From assembly GCF_004564275.1 (NCBI RefSeq), contig NZ_SPDV01000029.1, forward strand, positions 1 to 64,000: a stretch of DNA of 64,000 nucleotides, in the 5' to 3' direction. Both the position numbers and the translations under genes were made by a program. Below the pieces are notes generated by a model that made no database searches, was not told the origin of the DNA, and worked only from the letters and a program-made list of their open reading frames with translations. The DNA comes from Sphingomonas parva (ex Maeng et al. 2020) (GTDB taxonomy: Bacteria; Pseudomonadota; Alphaproteobacteria; Sphingomonadales; Sphingomonadaceae). The first letter of the stretch is position 1, and every line of letters starts with the position of its first letter. Positions 23,182-32,681 of the stretch are shown in pieces.

Positions 23182-23424
23182 GCCCTCCCATCTCCGAGAT
23201 TTCCCGAGATTTGCGTCCGGGATCGACGATAGCGATCTGTCGCACGTCCCATCCGGCCCGCGCCCATGCGCGGACGCAAGCTCGGCCTATCGAGACGCAA
23301 GTTGGTTGCTGGAGCATCCAATTAGCACCGAGGAACCTCCCCGCGCCCGCTGACGAACACCGCGGCGACCGCCGACGTAGGCCCTGCATGAAGCAAGCGC
23401 GGGAGAGCCGTTCCGTTCCTATAT

Positions 23425-23438
23425 TTGATGTGGGTCAA
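23425..23438. promoter_or_regulatory. FNR/ANR-type site
   Basis: TTGAT-GTGG-GTCAA is a perfect dyad in a 430-bp gene-free space (23182-23615). On the minus strand it would start a transcript near 23390 toward the small gene at 23181 with a long leader of about 210 nt. On the plus strand no gene follows in the right direction. An unrecognised small RNA or gene here is possible. Confidence 0.5.
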
Positions 23439-23615
23439 ACTCGGGCGCAGTGGCTGCCTGCAGGACCGATGCGGCCCCGCTCTGTCTGGCCGCGGCGGAA
23501 TCCAGTGACTGAAGTCAAAGCGCGTGGATACGGCAGCTCGTCGCTGACTAGTCCTACGGCTGAGGCACATCTCGCGCGGTGGGCGGCGGGAGCCTCGTTG
23601 GGCCCGCATGCACGA

Positions 23616-24326
23616 CTAATCGTCGACCACAACGCTGACGATGCCGCTGCTCGCCCCCGACAGAGCATCGACGAGTTCGTACTTCAGCGTGAGCGGCTCG
23701 GCCGAGTTCGGCGCCTTCTCGAAATACAGATATCCTTCGACGCGGCCGCCGGGATCAAGAACGCCTTCGGGCAAACCCCAGCGGCGCATGCCAGTGGTCG
23801 GGAGCGGCTCGCCGTCGTAATAGCTCTCGTACAGGGCGTAATATGCAGGATCCAGGCCGATGGCCGTGTCAGCCAGGGGCTGCCCGGGATAGGCCCGCCC
23901 ATAGAGCCGAGCCAACCTGAAGCCCGAGACTTCGAACTTCTGATCCCGCACCGCGAAGGCGTGCGGAAGCTCGGCCTCCCCGGCTGCGGAACGCTGCACC
24001 CGGTAAAGGGGCAAGGTGCGGAACTCTCGTCCATCGCGACCAACTAGCTTGATTCGGTTGTAGGCGAGAAGAACCGGCTTGGGTCCGTGGTTTTCGAGGG
24101 TGATCTTCACTGGAGTGAGCTTGGACGTGATACGAGCCGGCCCCGGCCAGCGATCTACTTCCGCCGCGCGCATGACCAGGCTTTGCACCGCGGGCGCCGA
24201 GATCTGCGCGGATGCGGGCAGATCGATGGGCGTGAGCGCCGTCATTGCGAGCAGGATCAGTGCGTGCGCCCAAGGGACGCGCCGACCTTTAATCGAGGGA
24301 ACTCCGCTTGAAAGCATCCCTGCCAT
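23616..24326 (-). CDS. secreted protein of unknown function
   Basis: This 236-residue protein has an N-terminal signal (HALILLAMTALTPIDLPASA) and is probably periplasmic. The mature part looks like an all-beta domain: ITSKLTPVKITLENHGPKPV near residue 70, then LPLYRVQRSAAGEAELP and a C-terminal PGGRVEGYLYFEKAPNSAEP. The PGG..GY.YF pattern is seen in several immunoglobulin-like envelope proteins. No enzyme motif is visible. A perfect FNR-type site (24495-24508) is centred 175 bp upstream. Confidence 0.72.
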   Translation of the reverse strand: MAGMLSSGVPSIKGRRVPWAHALILLAMTALTPIDLPASAQISAPAVQSLVMRAAEVDRWPGPARITSKLTPVKITLENHGPKPVLLAYNRIKLVGRDGREFRTLPLYRVQRSAAGEAELPHAFAVRDQKFEVSGFRLARLYGRAYPGQPLADTAIGLDPAYYALYESYYDGEPLPTTGMRRWGLPEGVLDPGGRVEGYLYFEKAPNSAEPLTLKYELVDALSGASSGIVSVVVDD

Positions 24327-24494
24327 GGTCGCGAACTCCTGTCATCGACGCTATCGCAGTCACGCCCAGCAACATGGCCAGGACGGCTCATGGCCATGGG
24401 CGCGGGTGCGCATGTTCAGGATCCATGCTCTGGATAACCAGGAATGGACCCAGTGAAGCAATATACGCGGCGGGGCGGTAGCCGGTGACACGAT

Positions 24495-24508
24495 TTGACC
24501 TTCGTCAA
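24495..24508. promoter_or_regulatory. FNR/ANR-type site in a long divergent gap
   Basis: TTGAC-CTTC-GTCAA is a perfect dyad in the 657-bp gap between the secreted-protein gene (minus, 24326) and the DUF4403 gene (plus, 24984). The gap also has an AT-rich patch around 24603-24645, unusual for this DNA, that may hold promoter elements. No gene is visible in it. Confidence 0.55.
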
Positions 24509-24983
24509 TCCACTTCCGGGACTGTCAGCATCCTGCCGCACCCCGTCGCCAATGTTGCCCGAGTCGAACGCCCGTTCGGAAAGTGCCCGCTTCAATGGAG
24601 GCGTTAAACTAAGATATTCTTTTTCATAGGGAAATTCTAGGCCCACAGCCGAACAGGATAACTTCGAAGACAATCCAATACGCGGATTGAAGTGATAGGA
24701 TTGAGAGGCCCCATGCATCAAAAGAGCGGCCCGGGAGACCCATTGCCAAGTTTCCGCGTGGACCAGAATCTCCGGACGATCGTTGTTAACCGTGTCTTCT
24801 ATGTGTAGCCGTCGGCCCGGCGCCGAGGCTTGCCAACGTCAACGGCAGAAGATTCAGGCGAAGCAGTCGTGAATTCTGTTGATCCCGCCATTGCGCGTCC
24901 AGCGGCTTCGCAGCGTGGGCCGGCATGATCGCGCCGCTCGCCTGAGTGACGCCGTTTCAACCGTCGCACAGGAAAGGCCCGAG

Positions 24984-26537
24984 ATGTACCGTGCGACGAG
25001 GATGAACTCGGCAACACCGTTGAGTTGGTGGAGTCCATTCGCCGCAACCCGGCTCCTGATGGTGCAGGTGCTTCTGGTTACCGGGTGCAGCCGCGAAGGC
25101 TCCACTGCGGCTCCGCCTCGCGACTATTCACCCGTCGAGATCGCCGAGCGGCAGTCCACGATCGTAGTTCCGGTCTCGACGTCGCTTGCGCGCGTTGAAG
25201 AGCGGCTGAACCAAGCGATTCCGAGTCGCCTGTTCTCTCTCGACCAGTCGTTCGATGCATGTCTGCCGGCGCAATACACGCAGCTCTGCATCGGCGTGAC
25301 CTCCGGCGGCGTATGCCGGGGACGCTCGGTGAAAATCCAGATCACCCCCCCAATCGGCTGCCAGATCGCAGGTCACATCGACCGGGAACATATCCAGCTC
25401 TCTGGCGGTGGGAGCGTGATCAACCTCTCGGTGCCCGTCTCCCTTACCGCGGACGTAAGGGGGAAGGGTCCCGTGGGTCGACTTGTTGCCGAAGACGTCA
25501 CCGGAAGCGTCACGATCACCGGATCGATCATCCCCACGATCGATCGGACCTGGGCGCCTCGCGCCGAGCTGTCGCTCGACGTAGAATGGCGGAACCGCAT
25601 CGGAATCGATGTACTGGGACAGCGCATAACGCTCGCCCGAAGCGTTGATCCAATGATCGACAAGGCACTTCAGCGCGTAGCGGCCGAGGCGCCCGACGCG
25701 CTGAGGAGTCTGCGGCTCGCGCAGCGGATGCAGCGTGTCTGGACGCAACTTGGCCAGCCTATCCGGCTTTCGCAGGAGCCGTCGAGCTGGTTCCGGCTTA
25801 CCCCCGCCGAGGTCGGATACTCGGGGCTCCACGTGTCCGACGGCAGGGCATCGACGACCATCACGATCAGCGGAAGAACGGCCACCTTCCTTGGCGGCGA
25901 GCCCCCAGCAACTGATCCGGGCGCCCTTCCGCCGCTCGCCCGCAGCTCCGCGTCGCCCGGATTTCGGCTCTTCCTGCCGATCCTGGCCAATTACAGCGTC
26001 ATCTCCGCGGCCGCCGAAGACGCTTTGCGAGCGGGAAAGGCGCAAGTCTTGGACATCCCCGTCCTCGGGAAGTGCACCGTCACGTTCGGCAAGGTTGAAA
26101 TCTACCAGACGCGCAATCGGAACCTCGCGATCGGGATCACCTTGAGCCTTTCGAACGATCGCGACTGGCGGGATCTCCGCGGCACCATATGGCTTACCGC
26201 GCGCCCCACGTTCGACAGCAAGAGCAGAACTCTCGGCGTGGATCGGATGCGCGTTTCCGCGGATACCAACAGTCCGGTGGCGGACCAGCTCGTGCGAGTG
26301 ATCAACTTCCCTCCGTTGAACGAGTTGATCCGCTCCTCGCTTCGCTACGATCTGACCAGCGCCTGGGCTCAGGCGCTAAGCCAGGCGACCGCAGCCCTCA
26401 ACAGGGATCTCGGCCACGGAATTCGTATGCGCGGCACCATCGAACGCGCGAGGCTGACGGAGACCTCATCGGCGCCGCGCGGGTACTATCTTGGCCTCGA
26501 AGCGGAAGGTACCGTAACAATCATACTGAGCGATTGA
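24984..26537 (+). CDS. DUF4403-type lipoprotein
   Basis: This 517-residue protein has a lipoprotein signal (LLMVQVLLVTGC). A long beta-rich body follows in which two related halves can be seen: STIVVPVSTSLARVEERLNQ near the start and SVISAAAEDALRAGKAQVLD in the middle. The overall pattern fits the DUF4403 family, whose tubular lipid-binding-like folds have unknown function in the envelope. It ends with EGTVTIILSD. ATG 24984 (AGGAAAG upstream) is preferred; ATG 25002 is also possible. It faces the SEL1-like gene across a 270-bp convergent space in which I see nothing. Confidence 0.8.
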   Translation: MYRATRMNSATPLSWWSPFAATRLLMVQVLLVTGCSREGSTAAPPRDYSPVEIAERQSTIVVPVSTSLARVEERLNQAIPSRLFSLDQSFDACLPAQYTQLCIGVTSGGVCRGRSVKIQITPPIGCQIAGHIDREHIQLSGGGSVINLSVPVSLTADVRGKGPVGRLVAEDVTGSVTITGSIIPTIDRTWAPRAELSLDVEWRNRIGIDVLGQRITLARSVDPMIDKALQRVAAEAPDALRSLRLAQRMQRVWTQLGQPIRLSQEPSSWFRLTPAEVGYSGLHVSDGRASTTITISGRTATFLGGEPPATDPGALPPLARSSASPGFRLFLPILANYSVISAAAEDALRAGKAQVLDIPVLGKCTVTFGKVEIYQTRNRNLAIGITLSLSNDRDWRDLRGTIWLTARPTFDSKSRTLGVDRMRVSADTNSPVADQLVRVINFPPLNELIRSSLRYDLTSAWAQALSQATAALNRDLGHGIRMRGTIERARLTETSSAPRGYYLGLEAEGTVTIILSD

Positions 26538-26806
26538 AGTCACGGACATCGCGCGAGCATCGAAGCACGTTCCGACACGTCGCGGCGTCGCCCGTCGACA
26601 CGCAAACGTTAATTTCCTCGGCGGAACCCGACACCTGGCTGAAGGACCGTCAGCTGCCTAAATGTCCGCTAGCGGGAGCGCAGGCTCGGCGCTGGAACGG
26701 CCGGAATTGGCGCGAAGCTGCCGACGATTTCGAATGAGCAGCCGACGGCGGCAGCGACAGATAAGTGTGATGTCCCTGAAATACGCGGCTCCGAGCCGTC
26801 GCGACA

Positions 26807-27196
26807 TCAGCTTCGATCAGGGGCGAGCCGGTGGAAGGTGCGCATGACCTCGTGGGGAAAGCGTGTCTTGAAGCTGCGCAGCTCCGCGCGAGCGTCGGGA
26901 TCGAGTCTGGCAGCGTAGGCCAGGGCGGTTCGGTACCTGCGCATGTCGCCGCCGTTGCGATAGGTGATCGCCAGATTGTACGCCGAGAGCGCGTCCCCTC
27001 GCCGTGCTGCGCTTCTGAGCAGCCGAACCGCTTCTTCCTTGCTCACATAGTCGCTGAGCAGGTTGCAGGCGGGTGCGAACCCTCTTCGTGCCAGTTTGCG
27101 GATGATGATCGGCAGCGCATGACCGCTCGCGCGACCCTCGAGGATGTCGAGCGCACGCGCATAGCTGTTCCACATCCAGTCGGCATCCCGGTCCAT
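26807..27196 (-). CDS. SEL1-like repeat protein
   Basis: This 129-residue protein is made of short helical pairs of the SEL1/TPR type: ARALDILEGRASGHALPIII, then YVSKEEAVRLLRSAARRGDA and SAYNLAITYRNGGDMRRYRT. The A..GD..A.yNLA..Y..G pattern is characteristic. Such repeats mediate protein contacts. There is no signal peptide, so it is likely cytoplasmic. ATG 27196 (MDRDADWMWN) is chosen because the frame upstream reads as non-protein. It lies between the DUF4403 gene (convergent) and the phosphoesterase gene (same strand, 212 bp upstream). Confidence 0.7.
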   Translation of the reverse strand: MDRDADWMWNSYARALDILEGRASGHALPIIIRKLARRGFAPACNLLSDYVSKEEAVRLLRSAARRGDALSAYNLAITYRNGGDMRRYRTALAYAARLDPDARAELRSFKTRFPHEVMRTFHRLAPDRS

Positions 27197-27408
27197 GGTG
27201 CGCCTGATAGGCGCTGCCGCGATGTTTCCGGAAGGTCCGCAATCCACCCTCTCTGGCCGACCGCGGCGTGGCGTCGAGCGGTGGGTCCACGATCGGGACG
27301 CGACCTTCGCGCCTCGCCGGTGCCTGCCCCGGATCGCGACCCATTGCCGCCGGTCCCTACAGCAGGGAGGGAAGAGAGGCCGCAACGGGTGAACAGCGGA
27401 CAAACGGC

Positions 27409-28329
27409 TCACGGCCCGGCCGCGGCGATCGCCGACAGATGAGTGGATCGGGGCGCCCCGATCCTGATCAGCCACCAATCGGGCGGAGCGCCCAGCCGTA
27501 GCGGGCTCGTTCCCGATCCGAGGCCGGCGGTCACGAGGACGACCCCGCCTCGGTCCTGCACGACTCCGCAGCGATATCGCGGGTCGTAGAGAGGTTTCCA
27601 TTGCTGCTTCGGTCCCCGCGTCAGGAGCGGCCCGATCCACGGCAAGACGATCTGGCCGCAGTGCGTATGGCCCGCCATCACCAGGGGTAGGTCACCAGGC
27701 AGCTTTGGAGCCACGTCGGGCGAATGGGTCAGAACCAGTGGAATACCGCCGACGCGATTCCACGATGCAAGCGTCGCGCCGACGTCGTCATGGCCTGAGA
27801 AGGCGTCATCGATGCCCAGGATCGCGATCGGCCCGCGCCGAACCGCTTCGTTCCGGAGCATCGTCACGCCGGCACGGACCAGAGCGGCACGGACCGCAGT
27901 GGGCGAAGTCCAATGATCATGGTTGCCGAGGACTGCGATCACGCCCAGCCGCGCGGTCAGGCGGGACAAAGGTGCCTGCAGGCCGGCGACGCGCCGGGAT
28001 GCACCAGCGACGTCGTGTCCAACCATGAAGTCTCCGGCCAGCAGCACCAGATCCGGTCGCGCCGCGTTCACCTCGCCGACGATCCGGTCCAGCCGCTCCG
28101 CGTCCATCGCGCGATTGCCGAAGTGAATGTCGGACAGCAGCGCGATCGTGAGCGGCGGCGCGTCGCCTGGCCACCCAGCGAGCCCCAGCGTCAATCGGCG
28201 CGCAACCGGGTCCGATCCTGCTTCCCGCAAGCCTGTCGCCATGAGCAGACCGGCAAGCAGAAGCAGCGTAAGGCTTGCGCCTTTCAGCCACCTCAAGGTC
28301 GGACGCACCTTCTCTCCATGGTCGCTCAT
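27409..28329 (-). CDS. membrane-anchored metallophosphoesterase
   Basis: This 306-residue enzyme is of the YaeI/calcineurin-like family, which hydrolyses phosphoesters such as UDP-diacylglucosamine or lipid-linked pyrophosphates. An N-terminal helix (about 15-32) anchors it. The two-metal motifs are all present in order: LLSDIHFG, LLAGDFMVGHD, LGNHDHW, LTHSPD and AGHTHCGQ. The active site faces outside the inner membrane if the helix is a simple anchor. ATG 28329 is taken; a GTG at 28308 with GGAGAGAAG just upstream is a credible alternative. A perfect FNR-type dyad begins six bases upstream of ATG 28329. Confidence 0.88.
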   Translation of the reverse strand: MSDHGEKVRPTLRWLKGASLTLLLLAGLLMATGLREAGSDPVARRLTLGLAGWPGDAPPLTIALLSDIHFGNRAMDAERLDRIVGEVNAARPDLVLLAGDFMVGHDVAGASRRVAGLQAPLSRLTARLGVIAVLGNHDHWTSPTAVRAALVRAGVTMLRNEAVRRGPIAILGIDDAFSGHDDVGATLASWNRVGGIPLVLTHSPDVAPKLPGDLPLVMAGHTHCGQIVLPWIGPLLTRGPKQQWKPLYDPRYRCGVVQDRGGVVLVTAGLGSGTSPLRLGAPPDWWLIRIGAPRSTHLSAIAAAGP

Positions 28330-28334
28330 TAGCC

Positions 28335-28348
28335 TTGATGGACATCAA
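28335..28348. promoter_or_regulatory. FNR/ANR-type site next to a start codon
   Basis: TTGAT-GGAC-ATCAA is a perfect dyad 6 bp before the phosphoesterase ATG. At this position it could not activate that start by class II geometry; it could repress, act on an internal start, or act rightward on the 376-bp gap up to the TonB receptor at 28706. No other gene is visible in that gap. Confidence 0.5.
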
Positions 28349-28705
28349 TGTCCGAGTCTCGTGGGGCGGGGCCGGGGGTGGCTTTTACTGCCTTCGTCCG
28401 CGCCGACGCTGCATCGGACCAGAAGAGCCACCCCCACGCCCTCCAGCACGTGCTGGATGGGGAGTCCGCAACGAGTCGCGATCCGTCTTCGGCGCCCGAT
28501 CGACTTCGTCCGGCATTTGCCTGCGGCGCGCGGCGACTTGGCCGGGGCCGTCGGCTGTTGTCGTCGTGCAACATGAGAAAGAATTAGCGGCGCCCGGCTT
28601 TACGATCGCGAGGGTTGGTTGCACACCCGCAACGGGATGATCGGAAAAGGGGGCGCGCCTGGCAAAGGTAGCGACGGCCGTCCCGTGCACAGGGGAATGC
28701 TCGAC

Positions 28706-31700
28706 ATGAATCAACGCTTCGTCAACGCGCGGCTGCTCAGCGGCGCCGCCACCCTCGCGCTCGCGGTGCTCAGCACGCCCGCCCTCGCGCAGGCCGGCCC
28801 GGTTACCGAGGACCAGGCGAGTTCCGCCGATCAGACCGACGCGCCGACGACGGACCAGGCGACTCCCGCCGGCCAGACGCCTTCGGCCGGCGGAGCGGCC
28901 GAGCCCGAGATCGTCGTCACGGGCTCGCTGCTGCGCCGCGACCATGTCGAGACCGCTCTGCCGATCACGGTGATCACCAGCGAGTCGCTGGAGGCCGCCG
29001 GCATCACCAACACCGCCGACGCGGTCCGCCAGGCCGCGGCCGACGGCGCCGGCTCGATCGGCGTCGGCTTCACCAGCGGCTTCTCGGCGGGCGGCTCCGC
29101 CGTCTCGCTGCGCAACCTCGGCGTCTCGTCGACCCTGCTGCTGGTCAACGGCCTGCGCTCGGCCAATTTCCCGCTCAGCGACGACGGCCACAATTCCTAC
29201 GCCGACCTGACCAGCATCCCGCAGGTCAACGTCGAGCGGATCGAGGTGCTGAAGGACGGCGCGTCGTCGCTCTACGGCGCCGACGCGATCGGCGGCGTGG
29301 TCAACATCATCACCCGCCGGGAATTCAACGGCCTCGAGGTCGGCGGCGAAGCCGGCGTCACCCAGAAAGGCGACGGCCAGAAATACCGGGTGAAGGCGCT
29401 CGCCGGCATCGGCGACTATGAGGGCCAAGGCTGGAATTTCTACCTCGGCGGCGAATACGAAAGGAACGGCAAGATCACCGCGGATTCGCGCGGCTTCCCG
29501 TTCAACACGCTCGACCTGCGCGCGATCGGCGGCACCGACAACAACCGCGCCGATGACACGCTGACGACGCCGACGCCGGATGCGGTGGTGACGCGGGTGC
29601 GCCAGACCGACCTCAACAACCCGCTGGCGGGCTCGGTCGCAAACGCGACCACGCCGGCGGTGTTCGTCTCGCTCACGCCGCTCTCGAATTGCCGCTTCGG
29701 CACCTTCTCCGAGAACACGTCGGCCCGCGTCGGCACGGCCTGCGCCCACGACCTGACCCGGGAATATGTCCAGATCCTGCCCCCGCAGGAGCGCTACGCC
29801 GGCGTCGCCCGGTTGAGCTACCGCCTCTCCGACACGATCGAGGGCTATGTCGAGGGCAGCTATTCGCACAACAAGGTCGACATCACGCTGCTGCCGCGCG
29901 GCATCCGCCAGAACCAGGCGTTCGGCGGCTCGCCGGCCACCTCGACCACCAACCCCGGCATCGTGCTGCCGGTCTATATCTGCTCGGCGGGGGTGAATTG
30001 CGCCACCGCGGCGGACCGCCAGCTCAACCCGAACAACCCGTTCGCGGCCGCCTTCGCCAACGATCCGGCGAACGGCGCGGCGCGCATCTATTATTCGTTC
30101 GGCGACGTGAAGGCGGGATCGGTCCGCATCAACGAGCTCTACCGCATCACCGGCGGTCTGCGCGGCACGATCGCCGACAGCTGGGACTGGCGGGTCGACG
30201 CCGGCTATTCGCGTGACGACCTGAAGCTGACCCAGACCGGCTTCGCCAATCTGGAAGGGCTGGTCCGGGCGATCAACACCGGATCGTACAACTTCAGGAA
30301 TCCGAGCGCGAACCCGCAGTCGGTCCGGGATTCGGTGCTGCCGCCGATCACGTCGCTGTCGAACTCGAGCGAGCTGACCGTCGACGCCTCGATCGGCCAC
30401 GCCCTGGTCGACCTGCCCGGCGGCCCGCTGCAGCTCGCCGTCGGCGGCCAGTATCGCAAGGAGAAGCTGACCAACCGCAGCGCCAATCCGGACCTCGCCG
30501 TCCCCGGCCTCTCGACCGCGCAGGCCTATGGCAATCGCGACGTCTGGGCGGCCTTCTTCGAGCTGAACGCTCCCGTCCTCGACATCCTCGAGCTCACCGC
30601 CTCGGGCCGCTACGACCATTATTCGGAAGGGTTCAGCCACTTCTCGCCCAAGGCCAGCTTCAAGTTCCAGCCGATCCGGCAGGTCTCGATCCGCGGATCC
30701 TATTCGGAGGGCTTCCGCGCCCCGACCTTCGCCGAGGCGAACCCGCTCAGCTCCTTCTCGGGCTTCGTCGGCTTCAATCCGGGCAACATCCCCGCGTTCC
30801 GGGCCGCCCACGCCGCCAACGCCGGCTATTTCGCCAATTATTCGATCGGCCGCGGCTTCGTCGGCAACCCGGACATCGAGCCGGAGACGGCGAAGAGCTA
30901 TTCGCTCGGCGCAGTGTTCGAGCCGACCCGCTGGCTCACCTTCACCGCCGATTATTTCCACGTGAAGAAGGAGAATCTGATCGTCACCGGGCCTTTGGCC
31001 GGCGCGGCGATCGATGCTTATTATTCGGTGTCGGGCCAGACCTTCGCCTCGGCGGCGGCGGCCTCGGCGGCCGGCTGCGCCGCGGTCGCCGCGGTCGCCC
31101 CGGGCTATTCGTGCAACGTCATCGACGGCGCCGATCCTTCGGCGCTCAACGCGCTGCCGCGCCTGCTGGTGCTCAACGCGCCGTACGTCAACGCGAACTT
31201 CGACGTCGTGACGGGCCTGCAGTTCACCGCCGCGGCCAACGTGCCGATCACCGACGAGCTTCGCTGGCGGAGCCGCCTCGACCTTCAGGAGACCCTGAAG
31301 TTCGACCGTCACCTCGACACCGGCCAGGTGCAGCATTTCACCGGGACGGTCGGTCCGGCCGACCTTTCGTCGGGCGGCGGCACGCCGAAATGGCGCGGCA
31401 ACTGGCAGAACACCCTCGACCTCGGCCAGTTCTCGCTGACCGCGACGACCTATTTCGTCGGCAAGATGAAGGGGGTCGCGGCCGACCAGGGCAATCTCGA
31501 CACGTCGTGCACCGCGACGCTCTACAAGGACGCGAGCGGGGGCAACAGCTTCTGCAAGATCCGCCGCTTCCTCTACACCGACCTGAACGCGACGTTCGAC
31601 GTGAACGAGAACTTCAGCTTCTACATGATGATCAACAACGTCACCAACGCGCGCGCGCCGCTCTACGCGAACGTGCTCTACACGACGCAGCCGAACTATC

Positions 31701-31768
31701 TGGCGTCCTGGCACATCCCCGGCCTGGTCGGCCGGACGTTCCGGGCCGGCGCCAACTTCCGCTTCTAA
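28706..31768 (+). CDS. TonB-dependent outer-membrane receptor
   Basis: This 1020-residue receptor has a signal peptide (LLSGAATLALAVLSTPALAQA) and a TonB-box-like EPEIVVTGSLL. A plug domain follows (about 75-200, with VITSESLEAAGITNTADAVR and VERIEVLKDGASSLYGADAI), then a 22-strand barrel ending in the outer-membrane signature GANFRF. It imports a large ligand using TonB energy. The class with SSLYGADAIGGVVNI and large loops is typical of sphingomonads, whose ligands are often unknown. ATG 28706 has AGGGGA upstream. No regulator or enzyme partner is adjacent, so the substrate cannot be inferred. A terminator hairpin follows at 31790. Confidence 0.93.
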   Translation: MNQRFVNARLLSGAATLALAVLSTPALAQAGPVTEDQASSADQTDAPTTDQATPAGQTPSAGGAAEPEIVVTGSLLRRDHVETALPITVITSESLEAAGITNTADAVRQAAADGAGSIGVGFTSGFSAGGSAVSLRNLGVSSTLLLVNGLRSANFPLSDDGHNSYADLTSIPQVNVERIEVLKDGASSLYGADAIGGVVNIITRREFNGLEVGGEAGVTQKGDGQKYRVKALAGIGDYEGQGWNFYLGGEYERNGKITADSRGFPFNTLDLRAIGGTDNNRADDTLTTPTPDAVVTRVRQTDLNNPLAGSVANATTPAVFVSLTPLSNCRFGTFSENTSARVGTACAHDLTREYVQILPPQERYAGVARLSYRLSDTIEGYVEGSYSHNKVDITLLPRGIRQNQAFGGSPATSTTNPGIVLPVYICSAGVNCATAADRQLNPNNPFAAAFANDPANGAARIYYSFGDVKAGSVRINELYRITGGLRGTIADSWDWRVDAGYSRDDLKLTQTGFANLEGLVRAINTGSYNFRNPSANPQSVRDSVLPPITSLSNSSELTVDASIGHALVDLPGGPLQLAVGGQYRKEKLTNRSANPDLAVPGLSTAQAYGNRDVWAAFFELNAPVLDILELTASGRYDHYSEGFSHFSPKASFKFQPIRQVSIRGSYSEGFRAPTFAEANPLSSFSGFVGFNPGNIPAFRAAHAANAGYFANYSIGRGFVGNPDIEPETAKSYSLGAVFEPTRWLTFTADYFHVKKENLIVTGPLAGAAIDAYYSVSGQTFASAAAASAAGCAAVAAVAPGYSCNVIDGADPSALNALPRLLVLNAPYVNANFDVVTGLQFTAAANVPITDELRWRSRLDLQETLKFDRHLDTGQVQHFTGTVGPADLSSGGGTPKWRGNWQNTLDLGQFSLTATTYFVGKMKGVAADQGNLDTSCTATLYKDASGGNSFCKIRRFLYTDLNATFDVNENFSFYMMINNVTNARAPLYANVLYTTQPNYLASWHIPGLVGRTFRAGANFRF

Positions 31769-31789
31769 AGCGGCGGAACGGCCAAATGC

Positions 31790-31820
31790 GGGCGGCGCCG
31801 GCGGCGCCGCCCGTTTCGTT
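31790..31820 (+). terminator. intrinsic terminator of the TonB receptor gene
   Basis: A perfect 10-bp GC stem (GGGCGGCGCC / GGCGCCGCCC, 3-nt loop, 31790-31812) followed by GTTTCGTT, 22 bp after the stop codon. Confidence 0.7.
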
Positions 31821-31994
31821 CATGCCCCTGGAGCGCGACGAGCCCTGCGTCGTCGGCGGCCGGAGATCTCGACACGACAGGCGAATGAGCGAATTGGAAG
31901 AAGAACGAACCCGTACCTCCCGCGCAGCGGGTTCGTTCCCCGACCCGATACGGACACGCCCAGCCGCCTGTGCGAAGACGGCGACGTGGAGCAG

Positions 31995-32420
31995 TCAGGG
32001 GGTCTTGAGCTTCATGAAGACGAGGGTGAACCTGGCAGGATCTTTCGCGTTCGGGCTGACCGACACGGTCATCTTGGAAGATGGGGCGCGTCGCTCGCTC
32101 GCATGGATGGTGCGGCGACCATTCAGAGTCTCGTCCTCATCGATCCGGTAACCCCTCTCGGTCAGAGCCGCGGAATAGAAGTTTCCGAGTGCCCTCACGT
32201 CAGCGGCAACGGTGACACCCAGGGCCATCCCACCCATCATCGATAGATCGACACGTGCCCCTGGATAGAGCGGCAGGCCGTAGGGAGCGGTTGCGCCGGA
32301 GGCATGTTCTCCAGTCTCAACACTGCGCAAGACCGCGCGGGCACCCTCGTCTGCAGGCTCTGGCGCGAAAGCGCTGCACAACGTCGCCGCGATGACCAGG
32401 CTTGCAAGCTTGTAAGACAT
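31995..32420 (-). CDS. secreted protein of unknown function
   Basis: The 141-residue product has a signal peptide (LASLVIAATLCSAFA) and a small alpha/beta domain. YGLPLYPGARVDLSMMGGMA is followed by VAADVRALGNFYSAALTERG and SSKMTVSVSPNAKDPARFTL. The pattern of a proline-bordered YPGA motif followed by a helix with FY...L...G is seen in small secreted proteins that anchor or bind other factors. No catalytic motif. The start at 32420 has AAGGGG upstream; the frame extends 10 codons earlier without a better site. Confidence 0.7.
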   Translation of the reverse strand: MSYKLASLVIAATLCSAFAPEPADEGARAVLRSVETGEHASGATAPYGLPLYPGARVDLSMMGGMALGVTVAADVRALGNFYSAALTERGYRIDEDETLNGRRTIHASERRAPSSKMTVSVSPNAKDPARFTLVFMKLKTP

Positions 32421-32681
32421 GAGCCCCCTTCTCGAATAATCGTCGCCCATCTAGGCGCGCCCGGGACCAAGACACAACAGATCCCGAAGGTCCCTGACGA
32501 GCAGAAATCGAACGCGCGCGTCGATCCGACGGGAGCTAGTGTGACAATGCGCTCGATGCACTCCCGGGATCGCGGACCGAAGACGGCGCATGCCTGCCAT
32601 GGCGCGCGATGCGGCCCCCTGGACGCCTGGAGCCAGCGGCGGACGCCTGCGGCGGCGTGAACCGAGGCCGCCCGTTCCTCG

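Noticed and set aside
28385-31714. A long open frame antisense to the first TonB receptor
   Set aside because: GC-rich third codon positions leave long stop-free frames on the opposite strand. The sequence reads as Arg/Glu/Val-rich repeats without domains, while the plus frame is a clear receptor.
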